The position numbers were made by a program, and so were the translations under genes. 50,075 bases of DNA, from NCBI GenBank assembly GCA_002104905.1, contig MCFE01000646.1, positions 1 through 50,075 on the forward strand, given 5' to 3'. Each line of letters opens with the position of its first letter. Position 1 is the first letter of the stretch. This document shows positions 19,777-31,873 of the stretch, piece by piece. The notes beneath the pieces were generated by a model. The model was not told the DNA's origin and did not search any database. It saw only the letters and a program-made list of their open reading frames with translations. This DNA is from Basidiobolus meristosporus CBS 931.73 (taxonomy: Eukaryota > Basidiobolomycota > Basidiobolomycetes > Basidiobolales > Basidiobolaceae).

Positions 19777-21507
19777 TATTAAGCTTTAACTCTTTTCTTT
19801 ATTATATCCAACGAATCAACCTTGACTATTTGTATAAAAAGAAACCAAAAGGCAGGTTAACCATATAGTTAGAATGGAGATTATCTCAAAACCGTCAATA
19901 TACAAACTAAAAAGGGATGCCAGGGACAGAGCCAGCAACTCACAAGACAAAAGGTTCAGTACCTAGAAAAAGGCCTTGTTTAAAATCTTGACTTCGTTCT
20001 CTTCAACTGGGTGAAACGGGAGAAAAAAATGAAGAAAGTGACGAGGGTTTCTGCAAGTAATATGTACGAGTAGCTTCCCAATGATAACCGAAATTGGCAA
20101 ACCCGAATCAATTTGGAGCATCAATATTGAAAATTCTGACACCTACAACGCCAATTAGCTAATGATGATATTGGGGAACCTGTGGAGTATATGGGGATAA
20201 CATCTCTTCTTGAGCTGTCCCCATTTTTACCCCGAAATTTCGGGGTTTGTTGGCCAGTTGGGTACTCGGATATGGGCACCTATATGCAGCGGCATGGAGA
20301 TTCTGCTGAACGCATTGCGGCTACGGGATCAAGTCATAGCACTCGAGAGGCCAGCATCGGATGGCAATCTACCATCAAATCATCTTTGAGACCACTTGCA
20401 AAAACGGCGCAGAAGTGATCTTCGAGAATGCGGAGCTATCCATAGCATGCGAAGAGTGAATCAGCAAGCATCCGGCTGTTGATCATATCCTTGGATATCG
20501 CGGTGTGCAGTCATTAGAAAATGTGTAACTGAGCTGAGCTCCAAAATAAGAAGCAGATGTCTTCATGTTCAGGCGGTTGGCATGTGCCGAAAAGAATAAT
20601 TCAATCCAATGATTAGCCTATACGCACAGGATAGCCGTCTTTGCCAACCATTGACTGTAAGCCTGGTCAAAGAAGGTAGATTTGAAATTTACCAGATTCC
20701 AATCTGGAGCATTTTCTTCACCCATGTTCAATAAATATGGGCATTTTCCGGCATATCGATATTATAAGCCATGCTTAATCCAAGCAAAGACCGCGATCCC
20801 AATATATCCTAAAATGATGGTCCCTAATGCTGGATCAGGGCGCCGAATAGACAGGGGTATAGCTGCGGCGGCTGATCAAATACTCCAGCTATTCTTTTGG
20901 CCATGAAGCGTTGATCTGGATCAAAAGTAGCGGCTAGAGAAGACTTTACCAGTTGCCCGTAAGCACCTGGCATCAGGAGAGACAGGCCAAGGGCTTCGCA
21001 TTTACTGATTGAAGGTCGAATCGCTAGAATCCGCTATTCATTTGAGAGGCCGCATGTCTGTAATCTAGGTGATTCCTTTTTCACATCGGTGATCCTATGG
21101 GAACAAATCAGTGGCAACTGATCAGCGAAAATGCCACTGCATATGATATATAATGATCTTCGAAAGTCCAACTACAGATAAGGGATCAGATGGAATCGTA
21201 TCACAACAGCTTGTGATCATCGAACCCTGGATTAACACTATTTTGGAAAAGTCGATAGTGACCTCGAGAACTTCAGCAAGTAGTGGTAGTAGTTGAGCCT
21301 AAACCCCAAGAATAAGCTTCGATCATTAAATCAAGTGCTGATAAAGTAACTCAAACCTACCATGTTGGTAGACTTCTAAAACGAATTCTCGGTCCCGGCT
21401 CAATTTTTTTGGCCTGCTGCTTATAAAAGCAACTGTCTGCGCTGCATTTTTCTATCCCTAAGTGCACCTCACTCGACCCATTTGTATTGTTGGAAGACAT
21501 CGGCAGT
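19777..21507. other. Intergenic region (1.7 kb) including forkhead upstream sequence
   Basis: No supported gene. The short frames at 20182-20418 and 20682-20906 show no family features. The sequence just before 21508 is the presumed 5' UTR of the forkhead gene. Confidence 0.4.
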
Positions 21508-22561
21508 ATGGTTTCAACCATTAGCTTACAAAGTAGTAGTTCTTTTCTCGTGGATGACTTCGTTGAATCTTCTGACTCTTCCGTTTGCGCTTCTCCTATC
21601 ACCCCTTCCTCTGGGTATCAGTCAGATGTTTCAGAGGAGGGCGCAACCGCCAAGCCTGACAACGGAAGACAAACCGACGAGCCCAAATTTACATATGCGA
21701 CATTGATTGCCCAAGCTATCATGTCGACACCCGAGCAAAGGATGCTACTTCAAGATATCTATTCATACATAACCACCAAGTATGAATACTATCGCACTTG
21801 CAACAAGCAGTGGCAGGTATGTGTGTTTTTTAATCTATGTGGGAGTCCTGTAGCTCACTGACATTTGGTCACTGTAGAACTCTATTCGCCACAACCTCTC
21901 TCTCCATAAAGCTTTTTGTAAGCTACCTCGACAGAAGGGCACTCCTGGAAAAGGTAACTTCTGGACTCTGACCGATGAGTACAAAAAGTTCTACGTCGAT
22001 GATGAGTTGCACATCCCCAAGGGCTATGAACTAATCAAGGAGGGCGGCAAGAATAGAAGCAAAGGAAAGGTTACCAAGACATCTCTTCGTAACCAGGTTG
22101 CTCCTTACTGTAAGCCTATGGATGAGAACGTTTTACCCAGCCCACCACTGAGCAAAACCGATTTCATCAACAAATCGCCCACTCATTTGAGCACTCCAAA
22201 AGCCAATAGAGGTCTCCTCCCCACCCCTGACACCACTCCGAATGGCTATGGCTTTAGCCTCGACGACACACCCACCCCAGCCAGAATCAAAAGAATTGAT
22301 CTTTCAGAACTAGGAGAGGGTCAGCCTCTCCAACAGCAAACGCTGTTCCCTGATTTTGGGCTCTACAACCTTGATCTCTACCAGCAGCTATGCAACACCC
22401 CAACCATGGCAGCAAGCGTTTATCATAACATGCTATACAGTGCTTTGGCCGAAACCAAAGCGGCGCCATCTGATATGGGCATTGCGCCCGAGCTCCTGAT
22501 GGGCCCATACAACCAAGCCAACGACTCCTTCGATGTCGACAGCTTTTTGAATTTTGAGTGA
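21508..22561 (+). CDS. Forkhead (winged-helix) transcription factor, 330 aa
   Basis: Two exons (21508-21816, 21878-22561) flank a 61-bp intron (GTATGT..CTGTAG) that falls inside the DNA-binding domain. The start is the first ATG (MVSTISLQ); the longer upstream reading has only TTG. A serine-rich N-terminus is followed by the forkhead domain at about residues 60-140: [20 protein letters not shown], then IYSYIT, then the recognition helix [13 protein letters not shown] with the DNA-contacting N, R and H, and finally KGNFWTL. Downstream is a basic patch ([10 protein letters not shown]) and a Pro/Ser/Thr-rich tail with several TP sites ([18 protein letters not shown]) that suit cyclin-dependent kinase phosphorylation. 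It is a nuclear sequence-specific regulator; a cell-cycle role as for yeast Fkh proteins is possible but there is no FHA domain here. Confidence 0.93.
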
Positions 22562-22841
22562 GCATAAGTTCGTCTGGATGAATCCTACCCCACCCCACCC
22601 ATCCCATCTCATCCCATCGCAATGCGTAGCGTTGCCATAGACTGTACATAGACACTGATTTTGCTAGCCAGTTTTCTTACAATGTGTATTCATACGTCAG
22701 CATCACCCAACATCATGAGCAATAAATCTCAGTTGTATCGAATCCAGCAATTCCCAGGCACGGAAGCACCCGTCGGGTTTCCCAGAACCACGTTTCTCGA
22801 TTGAATGCTCGCCAGAGCCATTTAGTGCAGCTAGCAGGGTT
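22562..22841. other. 3' flank of the forkhead gene with C-rich microsatellite-like tract
   Basis: CCCACCCCACCCATCCCATC-type pentanucleotide runs lie at about 22588-22618, followed by AATAAA near 22721. Confidence 0.4.
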
Positions 22842-23339
22842 CTACCGGACTCCAGCTCTAACACCAGTTCCAGACACGGCCGGGCGCCCATTCCGGCTGG
22901 GGTGATTGTCAAAAGTAGAGAAGTGGGCCAGCATCTGAAAAAAATGACAAGCGCAACCTCCATAACCACCACCTAGATCTCCACCTTTATTAAGCTGAGC
23001 CACCAAACTAGGCAAATGTTCAGGGGAAAGTTCAAGATAAGAATTTATCTGGTTGTCAAATGAGCGATAAAAATGATCCGAGAGGTTCAGGCTAGCGCTG
23101 GACGTCATCCCGGTCCCGCGGAAAGTCGAGCTGAACTCCGCTCGACACTTCTCGGGATGCGTACCATCGCTATCAAGCACCAGTAACTTGCAGTATTGAT
23201 AGGCCACCGGGTGCTCAATCTGACCATGATCCTGGTGCCGAGTGGATGCTGAAACATCAGCACAGGAAACGGCCCATGCTGCAGACGAAGCAAAAGCAAG
23301 ACAAGTCACCGTAGAGACACATGCGATACGGTGATTCAT
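22842..23339 (-). CDS. Possible small secreted protein
   Basis: The minus-strand ATG at 23339 opens a frame with a clear signal-peptide profile: MNHRIACVSTVTCLAFASSA (n-region with Arg, hydrophobic core), then AWA as a likely cleavage site and a Cys-containing mature part (VSCADVS.., YQYCKLLVLDSDG, EKCRAEFSS). The frame stays open upstream to 23540, but that part is Cys/Arg-rich and probably not translated. Near the end a possible short intron (about 22929-22967, pyrimidine-rich TTTTTTTCAG acceptor) would give a quick stop (..DAGPLLYF). The family is unknown. Upstream minus-strand frames to 24087 are also open and could be further exons of one longer gene. Confidence 0.4.
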   Translation of the reverse strand: MNHRIACVSTVTCLAFASSAAWAVSCADVSASTRHQDHGQIEHPVAYQYCKLLVLDSDGTHPEKCRAEFSSTFRGTGMTSSASLNLSDHFYRSFDNQINSYLELSPEHLPSLVAQLNKGGDLGGGYGGCACHFFQMLAHFSTFDNHPSRNGRPAVSGTGVRAGVR

Positions 23340-24833
23340 CCGCCTCAGGCAATCGGGCAGTGGCCGATTTTGGCAACTCTTCCTGGATACCTGAAAAAAA
23401 GCTGAGTGGCTGAACATGGCTGGGATCATTACCCTTGCACAAGAACCGCATCGAGAAAAGCTCTTGCATTTCCATTGAAGATTCCGCGGATCCCAAACCC
23501 TTTCATAATCGTGACATCCACTGACGCATTGGTAAGACACCCACCATAACCCATGCCACTCAGCATCAATCCAACCAATGCTGGTGCTAAGCAGGGCCTG
23601 CGAAGACGAGCATCTCCCCAGGCGAGGCGCAGAAATCTAGTTTGGTGGGGCTGCCTAAACTCCTCCCTCTTGTGTGGGCACGGCCGGGTTCTTTGGCGCA
23701 AGAAGGGATGGCAACGTCATTAATGCCATCCCACACAGTCTTCCCTATATGGACATAGAGTATCTGCTCATTCATCATGATACGAACTGGCTTGGGAACC
23801 GGTTTTGATGAGAATACAGGTGATCCAATCTAGGTGTAGTTGAATGGAGCATAGGACATGTGCAGATAGCCTAATTCATCAGGGTCGTTTGAGTGCTGTG
23901 CAACGAGCCAGCCTTGACGACTCGAATCCAGACTGAACATCTCCAATAAGGCGGTTGCATTCCGCGAATGGCTGCTGGCCCAATTCATGGATGCGAGCCA
24001 CCCATCGCAATCCACTGTCCAAGGTAGCTCGAGATCTTGCATAGCCAGGCAATTGCTGAACTTGATCTCGCTTGTATTTAATTCCATCGCCTTTTATACG
24101 GGCTCTATATTTAGATGGCCTCACCAATTCGATCTAGCAACCGCAATCAAATCATTGGTGACATTTCTGGCCTGCTTGAAGCCATGTGCACCCGCACTAA
24201 CTGGGCTGAGTCATTCTTAACTGAGCTGAATTTTTTCACACCGCACTCACCCAAATGGAATAATGAAAGAGCGGCCCTCAACGATCCAATCGGGAATTTT
24301 CATCGAGTCACCCTTGAGATCGCCCTCTAGAAAATTCTTCCCTGCATTCCAGCTACACCAAGCAGTAAATCCAACTAGGACATCGTCCGCCAAGGAAAAC
24401 CCACTCTGGTGGCCAATTACCTCTTGCAGCAAGATTGCTGTGGTGCTTCGCCCACGCTGTTACCGCTTAGCTAGATAAGTACCCAGCTCTTGAGTGGGTC
24501 CAGGAAAACCTCGAAACACCGTTTACGGATTGAGGTGCATGGATTGGTCCCTAGTTGCTCATCAATGGTTAGTGAGAAATGGCACCAGCTATTTAACGAA
24601 TAGGTGAGTCAAAGGTTGAACAAAATCGCCGCCAATTTGTCTGGTTGATCCACCAATGGACAGCCCTCAAAAACCATCCGTCAATGTATAACTACTTTCC
24701 TGAAGCAAATCTTGTTTATTTACATTTCGCATTGTCTCGTTTACACACATGCGATTGTTGATGGATTTTAGCTCAAATCTTTGTCTGTGAGATTAACTTA
24801 GGCTTACTCCCAGTAACCGAACACCAAGGCTAG
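23340..24833. other. Region with overlapping open minus-strand frames, unresolved
   Basis: Minus-strand segments at 23429-23701 (..GLMLSGMGYGG..), 23587-23778 (MMNEQILYVHIGKTVWDGIN) and 23830-24087 (..GWLVAQHSNDPDELGY..) look protein-like, and a TATAAAAGG lies just before the last one on that strand (about 24091-24101). I could not join them into one convincing spliced gene. This may be a decayed or intron-rich gene. Confidence 0.3.
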
Positions 24834-25332
24834 ATGGCACTCAACACATGCCAATGGTCGCTGAAAAGAATTTACGCCACTGAGCTGGCCTTTGACGACT
24901 TGTAAGTTCTGTAGTCTATTTGAAACACAACGAGCATCGTTTTGACGCGTATTGCTGACTGTAGATACTCAAATGTATGTGATGACAAGCGGACAAGGGG
25001 TGTGAGCATTGGTTTGGATCAATTGGAGACCGAGATTTTGCGCAGCTCCGTCGCGCCGGAGACCGGTTCAAAGCGTATGAGGCTGAATACTGAAGAGGTA
25101 CATCTCCGGTTCACTACACTATAGCTCACTTCAACTAGCCTGTTTCAAGCTCCTAACTCGTCACTCGTAGGTTATGGACTTGCGTGCGCCTGTCCCGGAG
25201 GTGCTACCCACACTCCGAATAGCGGATTCCTTCCAAGTGCTTCGCCAGCCTCCAGTACAGCTGTCAGTTGCAGATGGCTTTAAATGGTTCCCATACTACT
25301 GCTCGGAGAGCTCTATCAGTTTTGAAAATTAA
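24834..25332 (+). CDS. Orphan small protein, three exons (120 aa)
   Basis: Exons are at 24834-24901, 24965-25097 and 25171-25332, with introns of 63 bp (GTAAGT..CTGTAG) and 73 bp (GTACAT..TCGTAG). The frame closes exactly. The protein begins MALNTCQWSLKRIYATEL, has a middle part with IGLDQLETEILRSS and GSKRMRL, and ends FKWFPYYCSESSISFEN. The KRMRL patch could be a nuclear signal. No domain is recognised. The consensus GTAAGT donor, the two in-phase introns and the compact position just before TPR/Mlp1 support a real gene. No single frame covers it, so ORF-based annotation would miss it. Confidence 0.62.
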
Positions 25333-25745
25333 TACGTTCTCTTGAGGAATACTTCTTTGTAATTGCTGCTGATTTCTCCAACAAATAGAACTCATTTCTT
25401 TAAACAAACTAGGGGCATTCATTGAAATACGTTCTCTTGTTCCCCATTTTTAAAAAGGGTCGTGATTTCGAACTTAAGCATGTGGTTTCCATAGTTCCAT
25501 GATATGTTAAAGACTTGTGTATCCTATATACAGGCCCACACTTGCCTATAATAGTTTGTTTATTCAAGTTCAATTGTTCACTGGAATCTTTGGCCTCATT
25601 TCCCACCTCAATTTTCCCTGACGATCCGACGGATCCGGGTCACATAATGTATTTCACATTAAATCAAGTAGATTGGAAAGTGAGTTAATCCATCAGATGA
25701 GGTATAAAAATCATTTGTATACTTAATCAATGGTAGGCTTCAACT
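25333..25745. promoter_or_regulatory. Upstream region of the TPR/Mlp1 gene
   Basis: 413 bp between the 120-aa gene and the nucleoporin start. A TATAAAAA element lies at about 25702-25709, roughly 40 bp before the ATG. Confidence 0.4.
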
Positions 25746-28700
25746 ATGGAACAAGAGGATACTGAGTTGATCACCGCGTTGAAGCAAGAAGTTGAAGAAT
25801 TAAAGGCACAAAGAGTTCTCGATGAAGTGAAATTTGGTAAGCAACGGGGGGAGTGGGGGTTATTGTCGCCATACTCAGCCAACCGATACTTAACTTGGCG
25901 ATATTCTGTGGTTTAGAGCACGAACTCCATACTTCGGAAACCAAACTGAATGTATACTACCAGCAACTGCAACTTGCCCGTGAGCGTATAGAGAAGGTTG
26001 AAAAAGCGGCTGTCGATGCGAGTGTGTATATTGTTTTTGTATCGCGAGAGATTGGCGTTTTTATCTATTAACACGTGTTCCACGTTTTCAAGGCGCAGAT
26101 AGCCTTACCCTTAAATCCCAACTGGAAAAGAATTCGGAAAACATCCTGCAATATGAAGCGGAAATCAAGAGGTTGAAGGCCGAGATCGCCACCATAGATT
26201 GCCAAAAACGCGATGGTTTGGCCGCATTAGACGCCCGCACTCTGGAAATCACCCAAAATAGCGGTAGATACATTATTTCGTTACGTTCTCTTTCCTTGGT
26301 TAATCCGAAAGTTTCGTAAGCCGAGTATCAGGAACTACAGGAGAAACTCTCGGCAGCCAAAAAGCAAGTGAATCGACTAGAAAGCGAACTCCAAGTAGCC
26401 AGGCATACGGAGTTGTCAAGCAAGGTATATCCATATAATTTTGGAGCTAGCTTACATCATATACGAATGCTTAGTGTTTTAGTTTAAACAACAAACCGTG
26501 GAACAAGAATTGCACTTGTTGCGGGAACAAAACGAGTGGTTGACTCAAGAGCTTAATACCAAAACGGATGAATTTGGAAGATATCGCCGAGAAAAGGTTG
26601 GTTGGTCTCTTTGGCAGCTTGGCTGCAACGGATGTGTTATATCATTGACCATCTTTCCGTAGACTATGCAACTGAGTAGACTACAAAGTGACCTCGATGC
26701 CGCGACTGATAGTGAAGCAGCAGCGATCCTGAAAGCCAACGCTGCAAGTCGTCGTTATGAGGAACAAGCTTCGAAGTTGGATGATGCGCTCACTAATATC
26801 AAAGAACTTCAAAACCAGCTGGTTTCTGAAGAGGAAAACTTCAAAAATGAGATGGCCGCTCAAATTCGACTCGCTGCTCTGTGGGAAAATAGCTCAAACG
26901 AAGCTAAAGAGCGCATGGCAGACTTGGACGGTAAAGTCACATCCTATATACACTAAAGCATCAGAGGTATAACAACGAATACATATTAGAGGTGATAATC
27001 GATCTACAACACAGCTTAGAAGAAAAGAAAGAAGAGCTCGAGCATGCTACGACAAGGGTAAGCGGTCTGCAATATTGATATCCTACTCCATACTAACCAG
27101 AATACCCAACAGTACACTGAAGAAACAGACTCTTTAAAGGCAGAACTTATGTCCGCAGAAGCGCAGTTGGAGAAGCTTCAAGTCGAGCTTCACCGTGCCA
27201 ACGAGATACTTGGTACTACGGTGGATGCAGGTGACGCTGATCAATCCAGAATACGCGCAGGTCTATTATCACCCACCGCAGCTATAACAAGCCACCTTCG
27301 GAAATCCGGAAAACCTTTCACTGAGATTTACTCCGAGTACATTACTCTGCAAGAACAACTGGCCAATGAGAAACGAGAGAACTCTCAGCTGCAAGAGTTC
27401 GTTCAGCAAATTCTTCAAGACATCAACGAACGCACGCCCATACTTCAAGAACAACACCGGGAGTTTATTAGAATATCCTCGGAAGCCACTGAAAGGTCGA
27501 ATCAACTAGATGCGCTCATCGCCGAAAGAGATGAACTAAGCAGCAAACTAGAGGATGCGAAGCTGGCTGCCGAACGATTTGAACGAGAGAATGTTGCGTT
27601 GCAGGTGGAAAACCATGATCTTGGCCGCCAAGTCCAAGCGTTGCTGCGTGAAATTGAGCGTCAGAAGGGGATGTCTGATGGTTTCTTCGAAGGTGGTGTA
27701 AGCAGTCTGAATATTCATTCCGATCTTCTTGATACGAGTACTGTGATTAGTGAGCAGTTGACTACGTTTAGAAGCATATCAGAATTACAGCAACAAAATC
27801 AACGGTTATTACGAATCACCCGCGAACTTGCTGATCGTATGGAAAGAGAAGAGGCCGAGCGAAGGGAGACGGATGCTCATCAAGAAAACGAGACCGTTCA
27901 AGAAGCACAGAAACTAATCGAAATCCTTCGAGACGAACTCAAACAAACCAGAGCAAAAATGGAGTCGTATCTTCGTGAGAGGGATATGTGCCGCCGGTTG
28001 TTGGCGCAAGGAGACCCGGGTTTTACTCCTACATTGGAGAGTCCCTCGCCTCTTCGCAATTTTGACGCTATAGATGCTGATCAAAATGGCGGGGAGTATT
28101 CCAAGCTGCTCGTTAAGCTTCAATCAAAATTCGACTCTTATCGTAAAGAAACAGATGCCGAGACGAAAACGCTACGAGATCAACTTACCTCTGCCCAAAA
28201 GGAAATATCTGAATACCACATTCAGGCAGCTAGGGCAAGTGCACAAATTGACTTCTTGAATGAACGCTATCAACTTCTTGTCGAGAACGCCAAGTCGCAT
28301 AGCAATGAGCTTGAAGAAGCTCGTAAGCGGATCTCTAATCTCCAAGGAGCTCTTAGTCGCCAAGATGTGGCAGCACAACAATCAGCACAGGACCTCGTTG
28401 AGGCTAAGGAAGCACTCGAGCGTATTCGGATCGAGTGCTCGAATCTCCGTGCGGAGAAGGAGGTGTCAAAGTCACTTGAGGTCCGTCTTGTTCAGGAGAA
28501 CGAGACCTTGAGTAAAGAGAGAGCTCACCTTAACGGGTTAATGAACAACCTTCAGAACATGCAAAACGAGCTGGAGAAGGTACAAGCTGCTGCAAAACGT
28601 CGATATGAAAATCAAGTCCATAGCTTAGAGGAAGAGTTGAAGCATGCCAAACAAAGGCTCTCAGATGAGATCGACGCTAACAAGGCACTAAGCTTGAGAA

Positions 28701-31700
28701 AAGAGAACGAATCTAAGGATTACCAAGTCCGATTGGACAAGGCGATTTCTGATCACCAGCAGACCAGAGAAGCATTGATTGTTGCAGAAACCTCAATGCG
28801 GCATCTAAATGACAGGATCTCCGAACTCAACAAGCAATTAAGGGAGGCTGAAAATATGGTAACGCTATATCAACAGAAGGAGGAGAGAGAGCCGATCTCT
28901 ACCGGAGAGAGACTGAGGCAGGAAATAGCCAGGTTGAAGACTGAACTAGCCACCGCAACGGCTGAGTCTGCTCAGCTTCGTCAACAAGCTGAACAGTACA
29001 AATTGATGAGCCAGTCAAATGAGGATGCCTTGTCTGAGATTAATCAAACGTATGATGAATACAAAACGACCACAGACAAAATAATCGAAGTGAACGAAAT
29101 GGAGCTTGCCGATCTCAAGGAAACCATTGAATCCTTGAATAACAAACTCCGTGATTCTGTTGCTAAAATAGCCCAAGACCAGGAGAAAATGGGTGCCGAG
29201 CGTACCAACTGGGAGACAGAGAAGAAGAATTACGAGAGCCAGATTAGTCGCTTAGCTGAGATTGAGGAGAAAGCTAAACGCGACCAGGAGTCATTCCAGG
29301 TTGACCTTCGACAACAGGCTAAGATGGCAGAGGAGGCGCAGGACAATTACGAGAGAGAGCTGCTTATGCATGCAAGTGACATCCAGATTCATAGCAAATT
29401 GAAGGAGCAATACCAGAAATTAAGTGGGGAGGTTCAATTGTACCAGATCCAAACGGAAACCGCGGAAGCTAAGCTCAAGACCTCGGAGGCCTCTTGGAGG
29501 GGCCAAAAAGAGCTTTTGGAGAAGTCTATCTTGGAACTGGAGAAGAGATGCCAAGATCTAGTTGCCCAAAACAATCTTTTGCACGCACAGTTTGAAACTG
29601 TTAGTGCACAAGCCTTACGCATTCAAAAAGCTGACAGTGAATCTGCTGTTGTTCCTGAAGGAGAGACCAGGCCAGCCTCGGATAAGTCTCTTGAAGAAGT
29701 GCATGAGGTTTTACGCTTCGTTCGACGTGAAAAAGAGATTTTACAGGGCCAACATGAATTGGCTCTTCAGGAATCAAGAAGGCTAAAGCAGCAATTGGAT
29801 TATGCAAACCAATCCCTAGACGAAACTCGCGCTTTACTAGCTGAAGAACGCCAGCGTGAGCAGAAGGCTATCCAATCAGCCATGCAACATGCAGAGATCC
29901 TCGAAAAGATCAACCAGCTCAATATTCTTCGAGAGAGTAATGTCACCCTTCGAGAAGAAAATGAAAAAAATATCGCTAAACTACAATCCCTGGAGAAAAG
30001 TCTGGAGGAGACCAGCGGTAGAATTGATCCATTGGAGGAGCAAATACGCAACTACCAGGCAGATATAGAAGCCAAAAATACGGAGATCAAAGCGTTAGAA
30101 GAGGACAACCAGCGCTGGAAGATGCGTACTAGACAGATCCTTCAAAAGCATGAGCGTATCGATCCTGTCGAGCATCAAGCCCTGAAAGACGAGAGCGAAA
30201 GATTGAGGTTAGAGTACACCTCCTTGGCTGAGGAAAAAAATCTACTGGCCACCGAGTTGCAGGAACTCAAGGAGCAATCGTCCACATCAGTAGACAACTT
30301 GAACAAACGCATCACCAAGTTAACCGAGCACTGTAGTTTGTGGAAGAAACGCTATGAGCATGTCAGCGCTCAAACCAAAGAAAAGTTACAGCAACAAGCT
30401 GGGCAACTGGCAGAGCTCGCCGCAGCACAGAAATCCGTGGAAGAATTGAAGGACATCAAGCAACAACTGGAGAAGATTCAGGCTGAAAAGCAAAAGCTCC
30501 AAGAAGAAAGGGATTCCTTAACTAGTCAGATATCCTCGTCCGCCGAGTCGGAAAAGGCTAAATTCGAAAACATGCGAAAGACCGCGCTCGGTTATTATCA
30601 CAAGCTGAAACAGATCGAAGGTGAATTCAAAAAAGTATCCGAAGAAAAGAGGTCTTTAGAGCAAGCCAAAAGTGAGGCAATCGAAACGGCTATAAAGGAG
30701 AAAACGAAAGAGCTAGAGACTGAGCATACCAAGGCTTTGAAAGAAACCGAGATGAGATCCAAAATCAAGTTGTCCCTTGCAGAAGGCCAAGTAAAGAAGT
30801 TGCAAGCAAAGCTGAAAGGTGGATTAACAACCAACAGTAATAGTATCTCGGCACCATCTACCCCAATTCAGAGTGTTGAGACCCCTGCGTTATCCGAACT
30901 AACCCAAAGCATTGATCAAGTCAAGTCTGGTGAGACACCCTCTGCAGAGTCAGAGCTCCAACCACTGGCCGCTGAGAAGTCAATAGTTGGTGTGAGAGTA
31001 GAGGAGTCCGTCGAAGCAGAGCAGCAGGTATCACCTGAATCCGCCCCTGCTGCTAGCACCGCGCCACCTACAAGACAAGCACTATTGAAAGCGAAGCTGC
31101 AAAAACAAAAATTACAGAGAATGAAACAACAAAAACAGCAAAAACAACAGCAAAAACGCCTAGCACTACAAACCAAAGCTGCTGTAGGTGAACAATCTCC
31201 AGCCAAAAGAGCCAAATCATCGTCCCCTCAACTACAGAAGCTCAAGAGCGAGACGCCAATCTTGCCTGGCAATTCGAAACCGAATACTCCTGGAAAGGGT
31301 AAAGGCAGAGGAAGAGCGTCACCAGCCCCAACAAAGCCCACCACACCTATCCCACCTTCTGCCTGTGATCCGGGGGCAGTGCCGGTCGTTTCGGTCAGTA
31401 CCGCCGAATCAACCGATGCTGGAGAGGCTACACAAACCTCCACAAACGACTTCGAAGAGCCTACCCTGGAGCATACTTCTGTTGAGACACCCGAAACCAA
31501 AGCGGCTCTAACCCCTACGATAAGAATGGAGGCGCCTGGCCTGGATGTATCAAATGAATTGGGAACCGACTCCCCCATAAACCAGGAAATGTCTGAATCA
31601 GAGGCAACCACGTTTACCGAAGAGATGGTTTCACAAGACGAGAGCTACCCGCTCGAGGATTCCGATCCGACAAAGCCAGATAGCATTTCACCTAGTGAAG

Positions 31701-31873
31701 CCATAGATGAGAAGGTAACTTCTGAACCAGAAATTGTAGAGAGTGTGCAAGAGATAATTGGTGAGACCCAGATAGCTGATACAGCTGGCAATGGGTTAAA
31801 ACGAGTTCGCGACAACAACGAAGATGCATCCGTGAATCAGAGTGAAGCGGATTCCAAGAAAGTCAGAACGTAG
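25746..31873 (+). CDS. Nuclear-basket nucleoporin TPR/Mlp1-like (1893 aa, eight exons)
   Basis: Exons are at 25746-25836, 25917-26021, 26093-26263, 26321-26424, 26483-26596, 26663-26930, 26990-27057 and 27113-31873. The introns are 55-80 bp and all GT..AG, and the frame is exact through all eight. The protein begins MEQEDTELITALKQEVEEL and is an almost unbroken heptad coiled coil to about residue 1540 (for example GERLRQEIARLKTELATATA, and ALGYYHKLKQIEGEFKKVSE near the end). The tail has a Q/K-rich block (about 1630), PAKRAK (about 1670), a Pro/Ser/Thr-rich acidic part and a terminal KKVRT. Length and layout fit yeast Mlp1 (about 1875 aa) and animal TPR, which form the pore basket and serve mRNA quality control and spindle-checkpoint anchoring. 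Other giant coiled coils are possible, but the coil-plus-NLS-rich acidic tail favours TPR. The ATG at 27149 is internal. Confidence 0.85.

Noticed and set aside
30916-31611. Minus-strand frames antisense to the TPR/Mlp1 tail
   Set aside because: They are shadows of a low-complexity Q/K/P-rich coding region, giving Cys/Phe-rich nonsense.
27149-31873. Treating the ATG at 27149 as the start of the nucleoporin gene
   Set aside because: Seven upstream exons join in frame with GT..AG introns back to 25746 and encode continuous coiled coil.
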